A DNA stretch of 64,000 bases from Austropuccinia psidii (Eukaryota; Basidiomycota; Pucciniomycetes; Pucciniales; Sphaerophragmiaceae), in contig JALGQZ010000015.1 of the NCBI GenBank assembly GCA_023105745.1, positions 22,177,499 through 22,241,498 of the forward strand, in the 5' to 3' direction. The notes under the pieces are model-generated. The model worked only from the letters and a program-made list of their open reading frames with translations, was not told the DNA's origin and did not search any database. Every line of letters starts with the position of its first letter. Position 1 is the stretch's first letter. The position numbers and the translations under genes are program-made. Of this stretch, positions 1 to 9,360 are shown in pieces.

Positions 1-2266
1 TCCCTGAAGTTACCCAAAATTATATGCCATATGGGTATATATGAGTACACCAGGGTGCCATTTGGCATCAAAAATGCACCAGTCCACTTCCAAAGGATGA
101 TGGTCACAATATTTCAAGAATAAGTATTAGAAGGCTGAATTTTAGTATATATTGATGACATCATCATATACTCAGAGACATGAGAAGACCATATGCAGTA
201 AATAGACAGAGTACTAAGTAAATGCACACTCATCAATCTGAAAATGTCACTTAAAAAGTGCAATTTTGTCCAAAACGAATTACTGGAACTAGGACATAAA
301 GTCTCAGGCCTTGGTCAGGCAATAGACCAGAATAAAGTATCATCAGTACTTCAAAAGTCAGTACCAAAGACCATCAAAGAGATGAAATCTTTCCCTGGGT
401 TTGCGAGCTAGTACAGAAACCACATCAAACATTTTGCTCACATAACTATTAGTCTATATAAGTTATGATGAAAAGATGTAGCTTTTTAAATTACCAAGGA
501 AAGGAGAGATGCATATGAGAGTATCAAACCTGAACGTACTAATGCACCTGTCATGATACTCCCTGACATTTAGTGAACATTCAATCTTTACTTAGATGCA
601 GATTGAAGTCAAGGATTGGAGCTGCCCTACACCAAAGACAAATTGTGGATGGTGAACCAAGGGGAGGGGTAATATGCTACATCTCCAGGAGACTGAAAGA
701 TTCAGAAGCTAGGTATGGAGCAACCCATACTGAATGCTTATGCCTAGTCTAAGCCCTAGAAAAACTCCATGTTTATCGAGAGGGTGAATCCTTTGAAGTC
801 TACACAGACTGCACAGCACTCAAGTCTTTATTTCATATAAAGACTACCAATTGACACACTTTGAGGTGGAAAATAGCAATCCAAGAGTATAGAGCTAACA
901 TCACCATCATATACAAAGAAGGCAAAAGCCACACCAATAAATATGGACACTTGATAATGTCAAAAACAACCCAGCTTAGGACCTCGAAGTAGAAGCCAAG
1001 ATCCCTATCCACTTCATGGAAATATACAGGAAGAAAAACTTCAGATTTTCTGAATGTGCACCAGAAAGCGGTACCCCAGACAGTGAAGACACTATATCAG
1101 AAGGAACAGAAACTCCCATATTGGTCATAGGATCCTCAGAACTACACAATGAGTTCTCCAGTGCAGCAATGAAGACTTATTCCAAACACAAACAGTGTGG
1201 CATATTGTTGCAACTCCTGCAATAGAAATATAAAAGCCCAGTTAGAGGAACCCTGGTTGAGGGACTATAAGGATAACAAGTTTTTCCTTTTAGACGGACT
1301 ACTCTATCACAGAGAGAAGCATACAAGTACCCTAACAGTGATAGACAAGATCCACATATCCGTGATCCTGCAGGAATGTCCTAACTGCCCCTATATGGGA
1401 CACATGAGTGAAGAAAGGACCAAAGAAAAGGTAGAAAGCACAGCTTGGTGGCCCAAATGGGAGAAACAGTTGAGTGAATATATCAGCACTTGTGGAATGT
1501 GCCAAAATGAAAACAGAAAACATGGGGAAAAATATGGGCTACTCCAACACATAGAAGAACCCAAACACCCATGGGAAACCATCAATATGGACTGGGTCAC
1601 AGGACTTGTCCCAGGAGGCAAAGAAAATTTCAATGCCTCACTAGTCATATTTTATAGGTATTCAAAAATGTTTAGGTGATCACCATGTCATTAGGAGGAC
1701 ACAGCAATGGATACAGCTTTTTTTATTTTGGAATAACATCATAGACACATGTGGAGTCCCAAAAATTATCATTAGTGATAGGGACCCAAAATTTGCATCA
1801 GAAGTTTGCACCAACCTATGTGAAACTCTGGGTAAAAACTTCCATTCTATACAGCTTACCATCCATAGACAGATGGTTTAGCTGAAAGGATCATCCAAAC
1901 AATGGAGAACAACATTAGAAGGTTCTGTGCATATGGAATGGAATATAAAGACCATGGGGATATACCCATGACTGAGTTACACTTCTACCAGCCGTCCATC
2001 TGGCTTACAACACAAGCCAGAACTCTACCACATGAAAATCACCCTCACAGGTAGAAAAAGGGTGGTAACCCCCTTTCCCTGAGGATCATCTGAAGACAAA
2101 TCTTCTAACTATCCACCCCATAGCCAAGGACTTCCATGATATGTGGAAGAGATCTTTTGAAACAGATGCTAAGTGAAAATCTGAAGCTAAGTAGTACAGC
2201 AAGTAGAGGTATGACAAGACACATATGGAACCAGACTTCAAATAAGGGGACCAAGTGTTAGTGTCT
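1..2266 (+). pseudogene. Decayed Gypsy-C pol remnant (RT, RNase H, integrase)
   Basis: Remnant of a Ty3/gypsy polyprotein that enters the window inside the reverse transcriptase palm (the phrase PFGIKNAPVHFQRMM is readable near base 60) and continues through an RNase H region, a spacer and integrase. An integrase zinc-finger region and core are visible between about 1197 and 1680, with the phrase NMDWVTGL before the first catalytic Asp. The order and wording match the better preserved minus-strand Gypsy-C pol at 55920-59266. Many stops and frameshifts break it, so it cannot be functional. It ends abruptly in the integrase C-terminal region (GDQVLVS) where a Gypsy-A LTR begins. The 5' part lies outside the window. 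Confidence 0.9.
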
Positions 2267-4090
2267 TGTGAGCCTTAGAGGTAATTTCATATACCCAAAA
2301 GACCACAAATACAAAAATAACATATTAATATAAATAAAATGAATTTATTTATATTATTAAAATAAAAATCAAAATATAAATATAAAATTATATTAAAAAT
2401 AAAAAATTAATTACAATATCAAAATAAAAATACATTAAATTTTGTATGTATAAAATTACATTTATACTTGAAAAAATTAAGTAAAAAAGAAATTTTAACA
2501 AAATTGTGAAAAAATAAATAAATTTGGAAAAAAGTTAAATAAAATTATTATAACTTTTTATCCAATAAATAAACACATAAAAATGATTTTACCATTGGAT
2601 TCCTCATAAAAAATCAGGTTGGGTCACCTCTGAGTGAAATTCTTGTAACTCAACTCTAAATAAGTGTAAATTAAGTTTTTAGTATTTTCAATACAAAAGT
2701 TGAAAATCCTCAAAAATTTAATTTGATTCACACCACATGTGGTGTTAACCATCAATTTTTGGGTTAAAATTGAGCTGTTGTGTTTAGTTTAGAAGCTATG
2801 AGGAATTGAAGTATTTTCAATTGAATTCAATTGAAATGTCAAAATGTCCGTGTTTATTACATAAGTGAACTTTGATTTACATATGAGGTGTCAATTCTTA
2901 CTGTATTGTACTGTACAATTGAATTGAATTACATATGTAAACTATAAGTATAATACATGATGAGGAATTAAAGGAAAAATAAATTGGAAAGATTAAATTT
3001 GGGGGGGAAAAGGAACTCCAGCTCTAAGGGGGAGCTAGACCCCCAAAATCCTTGCTGACAGGCGTGGGATGTCAAAATTCACGCAAATGTTCATCACTTT
3101 TGGCCTGAAATTGAGTTACAGGGTCTGTGGACTCAATTGATGATGAGGTTTTGATACCAACTGGGGTAGTTTTAGCTGTTGCCAAGAGGGTAAAACTACC
3201 CTTAAGATAAAAAAATCATAGTAAAAACAGTTTTAACTGGTTTCTACGTCTCTTACACACATTCTGACGTGTTTTGAAGGCTCTAGGCCAGGTATTGCTA
3301 TAGTAATGGCTGATTTAAGGGTCTAAAATGGCTAAAAATGGCTTAAACCAGCCCTTTTTGGTCTAAACCAGGGTTCAATGATGCCATAATTGGCTTTTAT
3401 GTTTTCAGAATGTTTTTCACGACTGACAAGAGTAAATTTTACTTTTGGAGTAAGAGAATTGATGGCTATAAAAGAATGTCTCCTTTGCCCCACTTTTCTC
3501 TTCATGTTAGAATCTTTTCCTTTTATAATTAGTTTAAACATTGTTAAACCAATCAATAAAATATTCCAACCACTTTTATTAAATCATTTTAAACCTTTTA
3601 ACCACGTGAAAAAATCATTATAATCATTGTTTGTAACTTTTATAGTCATTTTTACCCCTGAACCACCCCAAAAGTGAATTAAGGCATCTTTCATCACTGT
3701 AAACTTTGTCACTTTGTTTCCAAATTCACTCTGGACACTTTTGGGAATGTTTTCTCTTTAATATTCTTTTTAAAGACTTTGTTCTTTAATTAATTGCTTG
3801 CAGTTCTTTGCTCAATTAATTCCAATTGAAATTGCTCTTGAAGAAATTTCTTTTGTAGCCTTAAAATATCTCTTGTAGAGTATTTTTGGATAAATTTTTA
3901 TTGTTGGTAAAACAATAAATTTTTATAATATTATTGTTTTATACTAATAAAGTTATGAACAATAAAATTGGCGTGTTTTCTCTTAAAAATACTATTTCTT
4001 GCTATTTTTAATTGAATTTTACCTTATACAAATTTTGAGGACAGGAAAAGTACTTGATTTTTAATCAAAGTTTCATATCCACACCTAACA
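2267..4090 (+). repeat. Gypsy-A 5' LTR (1824 bp)
   Basis: Long terminal repeat running from TGTGAGCCTTAG to CACACCTAACA. It matches two other copies in the window in opposite orientation (22357-24168 and 33836-35661). It is inserted in the Gypsy-C pol remnant and is followed by the primer-binding region and gag leader of the same element. The five bases before it are tgtct; the partner duplication is lost because the right end of this element is deleted. A 22-nt perfect palindrome lies at 2815-2836. Confidence 0.92.
2815..2836. repeat. 22-nt perfect palindrome in Gypsy-A LTR
   Basis: Half-site TTTCAATTGAA followed immediately by its reverse complement. The same palindrome is intact in the other two Gypsy-A LTRs at 23597-23618 and 35090-35111, although the surrounding LTR sequence has diverged. 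It could be a dimeric protein-binding site or an RNA hairpin; its function is unknown. Confidence 0.75.
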
Positions 4091-4092
4091 TT

Positions 4093-4108
4093 TGTGGGCG
4101 CAGCTGTG
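4093..4108 (+). promoter_or_regulatory. Putative primer-binding site of Gypsy-A copy
   Basis: Begins two bases after the LTR end, the usual position for a reverse-transcription primer site. The sequence TGTGGGCGCAGCTGTG is a decayed version of TGGGGGCCCAGCCATG beside the 5' LTR of the other Gypsy-A element (33818-33833). A tRNA primer is inferred, and I cannot name the tRNA. Confidence 0.5.
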
Positions 4109-4294
4109 ATATTTTACCTGTGACATATTTTTTTACTCTTTTTAAATCTTTTTTCTTATATTGAAAAATTTAAAAACATATAAAAAAATACTTATAATTC
4201 AAAAAAAACCCATAAAAAATAATTTTTTTCATATTATAAGTGAGGCTTATATTTTTATTTCTTTTTTGAAATATCTTTTTTTTTACTTAATTAA

Positions 4295-4514
4295 TTGGTT
4301 TTTTCATCAATTTTAGTGTCTGACAATGTGGTAAGACAAGAAAACATTGAAACAGCCTCAACAGTCACCAGCATTATTCCTTCTAGTACTATTATTTCAG
4401 GCCATAATAGTACTGTTATTGTGACTCAAAATAACCAACCTGAACCAATATCTTCTGAATTGATTAATTTGGACAGATGTAATACCTTTCAGAAAGCTAA
4501 GAATTTGGCCAATA
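4295..4514 (+). CDS. Gypsy-A leader exon upstream of ORF1 (tentative)
   Basis: Short open stretch rich in Ser, Thr, Val and Ile (readable as SDNVVRQENIETAST and onward). The same reading is conserved at 33413-33633 in the second Gypsy-A element. It ends at a GTAAGT donor-like site (4515). Joining at 4579/4580 keeps the frame open into ORF1 in this copy. I see no recognisable domain and the translation start is uncertain, because a plausible 3' splice site (caattttag) also lies just upstream. It may be leader rather than protein-coding. Confidence 0.35.
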
Positions 4515-4579
4515 GTAAGTTTTTTGATTTAATAATACTATTTTAAGCCTTTTTAAACCATAATTATGCCTTCAACCAG
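4515..4579 (+). other. Candidate 65-nt spliceosomal intron in Gypsy-A leader
   Basis: Starts GTAAGTTTTTTG and ends TTCAACCAG. The second Gypsy-A copy carries the same boundaries at 33350-33413 (64 nt, minus strand). The length and boundaries fit a fungal intron. In this copy splicing joins the upstream exon to ORF1 in frame; in the other copy a 4-nt length difference downstream leads into the gag frame instead. No transcript evidence is available here. Confidence 0.45.
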
Positions 4580-5240
4580 GTCAGGAGCCAGCTACAACCC
4601 CTCAAGGGGCCAATCAGGTACAGAAGGAAAAGGTTGAGTTGATGACTTTCAAGCAACTAAAATGCGTCATTATGAAGCTGATAATACCATTTTACCTTCA
4701 AAAAGAGCTGACACTGCCACATCAAGCCTCTGTGGACATATACAAAGCCAGCCACACTGCATACAACAATGCACTTCAATTCAAGGAGTACCAGATCCTT
4801 GCAGACCTGTGGAAGAATTGCATGAATTCTTACCTGACAGTAAGAAAATTCATAGGCCATCCCAACACTTGCAAATTGCTCAATGGATGGAATCCATTGA
4901 TGGAGAAGAAAAACTTGATGCTTTTGACACTAGAATGGAGGAAAAACAACCCTCCACCACCCAAACCAGTGCCAAAAACAGCCCCAATAGCCAGCAGCAG
5001 CAATTCCAACGTGAAAAAGCAGCCACAAACTCCAAACAAGGGCAAAGGAAAGGCACCAGCCCCAAAACCTTACAGCCAGGGCTACAGAATCCCAAAGATT
5101 CAACAGGATGCCATGGAAAATGTATTTCAGATGGCCAGAGCCATGATGGAATTACAGAAGAAGGAGGAAGCCAGATTAAGATTCCAGATATGATTTCTGA
5201 TATATTTGATTCCATCCCAGAACACCTCATAGTTCATTGA
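4567..5240 (+). pseudogene. Gypsy-A gag N-terminal frame, broken and truncated
   Basis: From an ATG reading MPSTRSGASYNPS, one TGA interrupts at about 4636. The frame then stays open (ADNTILPSKRAD and onward) through MISDIFDSIPE at 5190 and stops at 5240. In the other Gypsy-A copy the MISD segment continues into the gag coiled-coil region, so this is the gag frame. The true gag start could be the upstream ATG or the ATG at 5190 that overlaps the ORF1 stop. About 5220 the sequence switches to a Gypsy-C LTR, which cuts off the rest of gag and all of pol. Confidence 0.6.
4639..5193 (+). CDS. Gypsy-A ORF1, overlapping the gag frame
   Basis: Open frame of about 184 codons; the first ATG in frame is at 4642. 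It reads through a GWNPLMEKK segment, a Pro-rich stretch (NNPPPPKPVPKT), a Lys-rich basic stretch and a conserved end YRIPKIQQDAMENVF. It closes with TGA that overlaps an ATG of the gag frame (ATGA, 5190-5193). A second frame (4567-5240) is also open over most of the same DNA. I favour ORF1 as truly coding here. The end of this frame is about two-thirds identical to the Gypsy-D copy at 39910-40281, against roughly 40 percent with stops in the other frame, and the GWNP motif recurs in Gypsy-C ORF1. The function is unknown. Confidence 0.6.
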   Translation: MMTFKQLKCVIMKLIIPFYLQKELTLPHQASVDIYKASHTAYNNALQFKEYQILADLWKNCMNSYLTVRKFIGHPNTCKLLNGWNPLMEKKNLMLLTLEWRKNNPPPPKPVPKTAPIASSSNSNVKKQPQTPNKGKGKAPAPKPYSQGYRIPKIQQDAMENVFQMARAMMELQKKEEARLRFQI

Positions 5241-5817
5241 ATAATGGAGTCCTATAGAGGTTCTGTACAGCATTCTACATGTCATACATCTCAGAAGAGG
5301 GCTGTGTGGTCCCCAGATCAACAATTTCACCCTGTATTGTTGAAACCTGCCCAGATGTGGTTTCAAAACCACATCTGAGCCCAATACAGAGTATACAGGC
5401 CTTGTGGAAATCACAAGTCAGTACTCTGAAGTGAAAAATCTTCACTTCATCCATCTTCAATGGTCTGGAGGACATTTTCACCCAATTTCAGGATAAAAAG
5501 GGCCCTTCCTCTTCCCAAAAGAACAATACCCATGCTGCTCTTGAATTACTATGTAGTAAAATTTTCAAAAACAGTTATAATCTTTGAAAATAATCAGGTA
5601 TAACTATAATCTTCATTATTTTAGCCCTTACTATAACAAACCAATTGGTAAATCTGCGCCCAGAGCTTTCAACAGCTCTCACCACCACTAAATCATTTTA
5701 GTAACTCCCTTTATATCAATAAAAACCTTTCTATTATCATTTTATTTGTCTCAAAATCATTGTTAAAGCTGTGCATACTGTTATTATCACTTCATCATAG
5801 ACTCAGCCTGACATAAG
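5220..5817 (+). repeat. Gypsy-C LTR, 3' part only
   Basis: Begins in mid-LTR and ends with the family terminus CTCAGCCTGACA. It matches the inner half of the LTRs at 54458-55895 and 62681-64000 read in reverse. It contains the family hairpin CAGATGTGGTTT/AAACCACATCTG at about 5353-5378. It is probably the 3' LTR of the Gypsy-C copy at 1-2266. One deletion could have removed the rest of the inserted Gypsy-A element, the end of Gypsy-C pol and the first half of this LTR. Confidence 0.75.
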
Positions 5818-6848
5818 CATAGTCAGAATTGTGGCTTTGGGACCACAAATGATCATTCTGGATCAATGAAGGGTGAAAAATCTCTTCTAAGTTCACATCG
5901 AAATTCTTATGACACATCAAAAGTATTTGAATGACTAACTTTAGTCATTTGGGGTGGGTTTAAGCTTGAAAATCCTTTATTTTAAGTATGAAACCAGTAT
6001 TGGTTGACACAGGTTTGGCCAGAAAACTCCCAATACAGATATAACGGGAGATAATTGAGCTATCAAGAATCCAAGAGCACAAAATTGAAGGTCTTAATGA
6101 TCTCTCCGATTTGCTATGATCTATGTTTACCCTCCTCAAAAATAGCCAAAGGTATAAGGGTGTTAAGTTGTTTGCTGTATCTTTGTATATCATTATGTGG
6201 ATTCAAAAACTTCCAAGTAAGATCTCATTTTTAATTTGAAAGCTCTCTGTATTCTAATGATACAAAATTGTAGGTATTTATGAGCTCTACATCGTGGTAT
6301 ACTCCACAGTACAGATGTATGGATAAATGACAAAGATACAGTGTTTTCTTTGTATTTCTTTTTTCATAAAGAATGTCTTTTGGGTAATAGCCCTATGGCA
6401 AAAACTGCCTTTGCCAATTTTGGGGATACAGAGGTCTAAGGTATCTCAAATAGTGACTCTCATTTAGATCCTTCTTTGATGTACTTTTGTACATCAGTAT
6501 GTGGCTTCAAAAATGTCCAAGCCATATATCCTTTCCAATGTAGAAGATATCTGTATTCTAATGCTACATAATTTTAGTGCAGGATGAGCTCTACATTTTG
6601 GTATACTTTACAGTACAGCTTTATGAATATATGGCAAAGATACAGGGATTTCTCTATATTGCTATCTTAAGAAATATTGTATTCTGAATGATAAACCTTT
6701 GAGCAAAGAAACCTTTCCAAATTTTGGATATAAAGAGGTCCAGGGTACTTCCAACTGAGAACCTCATTTATAGCTTCCATTTGGTTATAATTTTTTACAG
6801 TTTTGTGCAAGCCCTCTTTGACTTTAAGGGGTTTATTTGGTGAAAAAT
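5818..6848 (-). repeat. C2 3' LTR, inner part
   Basis: Continues after the Chromo-1 insertion as 15931-16279, so the two pieces form one LTR of element C2. It matches the C2 5' LTR at 19905-21029 and 36488-36716, for example the segment around atcagtatgtggcttc. The last roughly 420 bases of this LTR are missing at the left, where the Gypsy-C LTR at 5220-5817 abuts; that element probably inserted here. Confidence 0.8.
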
Positions 6849-6853
6849 GGGCT
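6849..6853. repeat. Target-site duplication of Chromo-1 (gggct)
   Basis: Perfect 5-bp match with 15926-15930 on the other side of the chromovirus, as expected from retroviral-type integration. Confidence 0.9.
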
Positions 6854-7611
6854 TGTCACAGGGGCTCTTCTAAAATGAAGAGGGCCTGGCACTCAGTGAA
6901 CAGACTTACTTATGGAGGGCTCAAAAGGAAATACTCAAATGATGAGAGTAATTGAGTAAGAGGATAAATTCCTAGTCATAAAATAATAAGTATAAAAGAT
7001 AAGAGAGACAAAGCAAAAGCAATAATAAAGAGCCAACCACAAATAATCCTGAGTCACTGTTTCAACCTGTTCAGAAAAGAGAAAAGGATTAATAAAGGAT
7101 ATGGCCACCAGGACTCTACTGAACAGGTGAGGGAAGGCAAAGACTAACTTAATAAATAATAAAATAATATTCCAAAAGTGAGAATAAAATAATATTAAAT
7201 AATAAATCAACTATTTTAATTAACTGGGGGAAAAGCCCCCAGGTGGGTGAAGAGGGGCTGGTATATGTGAGAAATGCCAGCCTTGGAGTTTGAGTGTTGA
7301 GATACTGGCCTGTATGCTGGAAGAAGTTGGATGTGGGATTGAATCCTGTATTGGTGAATCCAATACAGGTTATACAGTCAATACAGGTATTTGCGCCTGT
7401 ATTGATTACAGGACTGTATTTGGTGAATCCTGTATTTGAGTCTTGCCTGTATGGGACTGTATTGAGGTATGAAAACTGTATTGAGGTATGAAAGCTGTAT
7501 TGGGTGAATTATTGAATGAAACCCCCTTGCTGATTGGGTTCTGAAGGGTATCCATGATATAATGATTTGCTGATGATGATTGGAAATGCCCCTGCCTCCT
7601 TGGCTGTGACA
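6854..7611 (-). repeat. Chromo-1 3' LTR (758 bp)
   Basis: TGTCACAGCC to CCCCTGTGACA on the minus strand. It pairs with 15168-15925. It carries seven exact CTGTATTG/CAATACAG motifs at 7346-7502 upstream of a TATA-like box, a G5/C5 hairpin and the sequence that can pair with the primer site (7212-7225). Confidence 0.97.
7346..7502. promoter_or_regulatory. Cluster of CTGTATTG motifs in Chromo-1 U3
   Basis: Exact CTGTATTG or its reverse complement at 7346, 7361, 7379, 7397, 7457, 7476 and 7495, with near-matches between. The same cluster is in the 5' LTR. The position upstream of the TATA-like box suggests transcription-factor sites. The motif also occurs in the Gypsy-C and Chromo-2 LTRs. Confidence 0.5.
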
Positions 7612-7624
7612 TTATCCCCCTCTT
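7612..7624 (-). promoter_or_regulatory. Chromo-1 polypurine tract
   Basis: Minus-strand AAGAGGGGGATAA lies directly before the 3' LTR start TGTCACAGCC, the usual primer site for plus-strand DNA synthesis. Confidence 0.85.
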
Positions 7625-9359
7625 GAAAGTGGTGAGCTCTGAGCACCATAAGTATAGTGAGTCTTGATGAGCTTGCAATCAATTCAAACAGTTCTTTCCC
7701 CCAATTCCTTAAGATTTCCCCTCAAAACTTCTTCTTCAATCAATACTCAAACCAATCTTCATTTGACTATTTGTAGGTATTTTCCCCTTGATTTTGATTG
7801 TGAATTTCCTCTGTTCATTCAAAACTGCCTTCAATCTTCATAAAATTTTCTTTAATCTTGTCTTGAGTGTCTTCATCAACTTTCTTGAGTCCTCATGGCT
7901 TTTGAAAGGTGGTTGATTTGGGTTTTTGTCCCAAGACCACTTGAAATCATCATAATTTTGAATTTTAGAGTGTTGGCATAAGGTGGCCAACAATTGAAAT
8001 TTTGGACCAAATGAGTAGTCCTGGCCAAAATCCCTGAAAGTGTGAATAAATGGGTTTTTGGCCAATTTGCGCAAAAATGCGCAAAATGCGCAAATATGCC
8101 ATATGTGGCATAAATTGGTGAAAATACTGAAAAAACTGAAATCTTGTGAAAAAATGGCCTAAAGGTGGGTTTTGGCCATTTTGCGCATTTTTGCGCAAAA
8201 TGCGCAAATGCGCAATTATAATGATTTTGGCCAAAAAGGCCTTTTGAAGGCTTTCGACAAGAAAAAAGGCCCTTTTGCGCAAAAGTGCGCAAAAGTGCGC
8301 AAAAGTGCGCAAATGCGCAAAAATGCGCAAAATGCGCAAAATGCGCAAATTTGCCAATATGCCTAATTAAGCATATTATGATAAGAATTGATGAAAAATG
8401 GCTGTTTTGATGTTTTGAGGTCTGATGTGGCCCATTGTGCCAAGTGCATATCTTGATGAAATTGTCCAATTGGGCTATTTGAACAAATTTCTTCTATGGA
8501 CTTGATTTTTATTTTTCTTGAACATCTTCTTCTTATCCCCTCCTTGATTGGTCAATTGCCATAAACACCTTGCTGATTGGGTTTTGGCTTTCAATTTTGA
8601 TCTTAAGGAATGAGTTTAAGGCTGACTTGAAGAAGTTTTGATGAGGATTATCTGTAGGTGGTCTTTACCATTACTAGTGTTTTGCTCTTTGATTATTGAA
8701 TGAATTGACTCCCCAAACATGATATGGGAGTGATGACTACTGCTTTTTGAAATAAGAAATAAAAATGAAAATAAAAATAAAAATAAAAGATACACGTAAA
8801 AGGAATAAAAGTAAAAAATAGAAATGAAAAAGAATTGAGAGAAAAAGAGAGTAAAGAAAGAAATAAGAAATTCCTGAGGGTTGTCCTTCTTGTGGTGAGT
8901 TTCTTGATTTTGGCCAAAATGTTCTGAAAGATAAAACCAAGCATTTGATGCTCACAGCATGGCCAAGGTAATGTTTTACAAGAATTAGACCCCTCAGGGA
9001 TGCATACCAGGAGATGGAACTTACTTTCATAACTTCCACTCCCCACCAAGCACCATAAATGAAAATTGGAATATGCCATAAGATGAATTTGATAATGAAT
9101 GTCTTGAAATATAATTTATGGCATGATTTAAGAAAGAAGAGAAAATAAAAGAAAAGATTGGGCCAAATCTTGATGAAAGGTCCAAATCTTGAGGGTATTA
9201 TGTTGCAAGGCCTTCTGAACCTGTCCAAAAAATTGACAAGTGCTCACAAAGTGGCCAAGGTGATGCTTACAACAAATTTGGGTAGAATACCCCCTTAAAG
9301 GTGCATGCCAGGAGAGGAACTTACTTTCATAAACTCCAATCCCCACCAAGCACCATAAA
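7625..9359 (-). other. Chromo-1 long 3' untranslated region
   Basis: About 1.7 kb between the chromodomain stop and the polypurine tract with no credible coding frame. It holds arrays of the palindrome TGCGCA (8068-8349), purine-rich low-complexity DNA near 8750-8880 and two diverged copies of a roughly 300-bp segment (8890-9360). The related Chromo-2 keeps recognisable parts of the duplicated segment after its own chromodomain. Confidence 0.7.
8068..8349. repeat. TGCGCA palindrome arrays
   Basis: Three clusters holding 3, 4 and 8 copies of the 6-bp palindrome TGCGCA, usually spaced by 2-4 A or T residues (units such as tgcgcaaaa and tgcgcaaaag). The surrounding DNA is AT-rich and CpG-poor, so roughly fifteen central CpGs stand out. 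Open frames over this block are only by-products of the repeat. Confidence 0.85.
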
Positions 9360-9360
9360 T
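8890..9360 (-). repeat. Diverged duplicated segment in Chromo-1 3' UTR
   Basis: Two copies (about 8900-9060 and 9205-9360) share ccccaccaagcaccataaat, aacttactttcataa, a ccaggaga block and a variant of cacaaagtggccaaggtgatg. The Chromo-2 tail at 48419-48740 carries two related copies (catcaccttggccac at both), so the duplication predates the split of the two elements. It may be a structured or packaging-related RNA region; the function is unknown. Confidence 0.65.

Noticed and set aside
3390..3623. 77-codon frame inside Gypsy-A LTRs, also seen at 22823-23056 and 34302-34535
   Set aside because: Present in three copies, but an antisense frame over the same stretch is equally open and no domain is visible; shared DNA identity explains it.
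6935..7210. 91-codon hydrophobic open frame inside both Chromo-1 LTRs (also 15249-15524)
   Set aside because: The two copies are near-identical only because the LTRs are young; no domain, and it lies in the LTR promoter region. Likely chance in AT-rich DNA.
8068..8349. TGCGCA arrays considered as a CRISPR array or coding repeat
   Set aside because: Units are 6-bp palindromes with tiny A/T spacers in a fungal retrotransposon; no CRISPR repeat-spacer pattern, and the open frames only reflect repeat periodicity.
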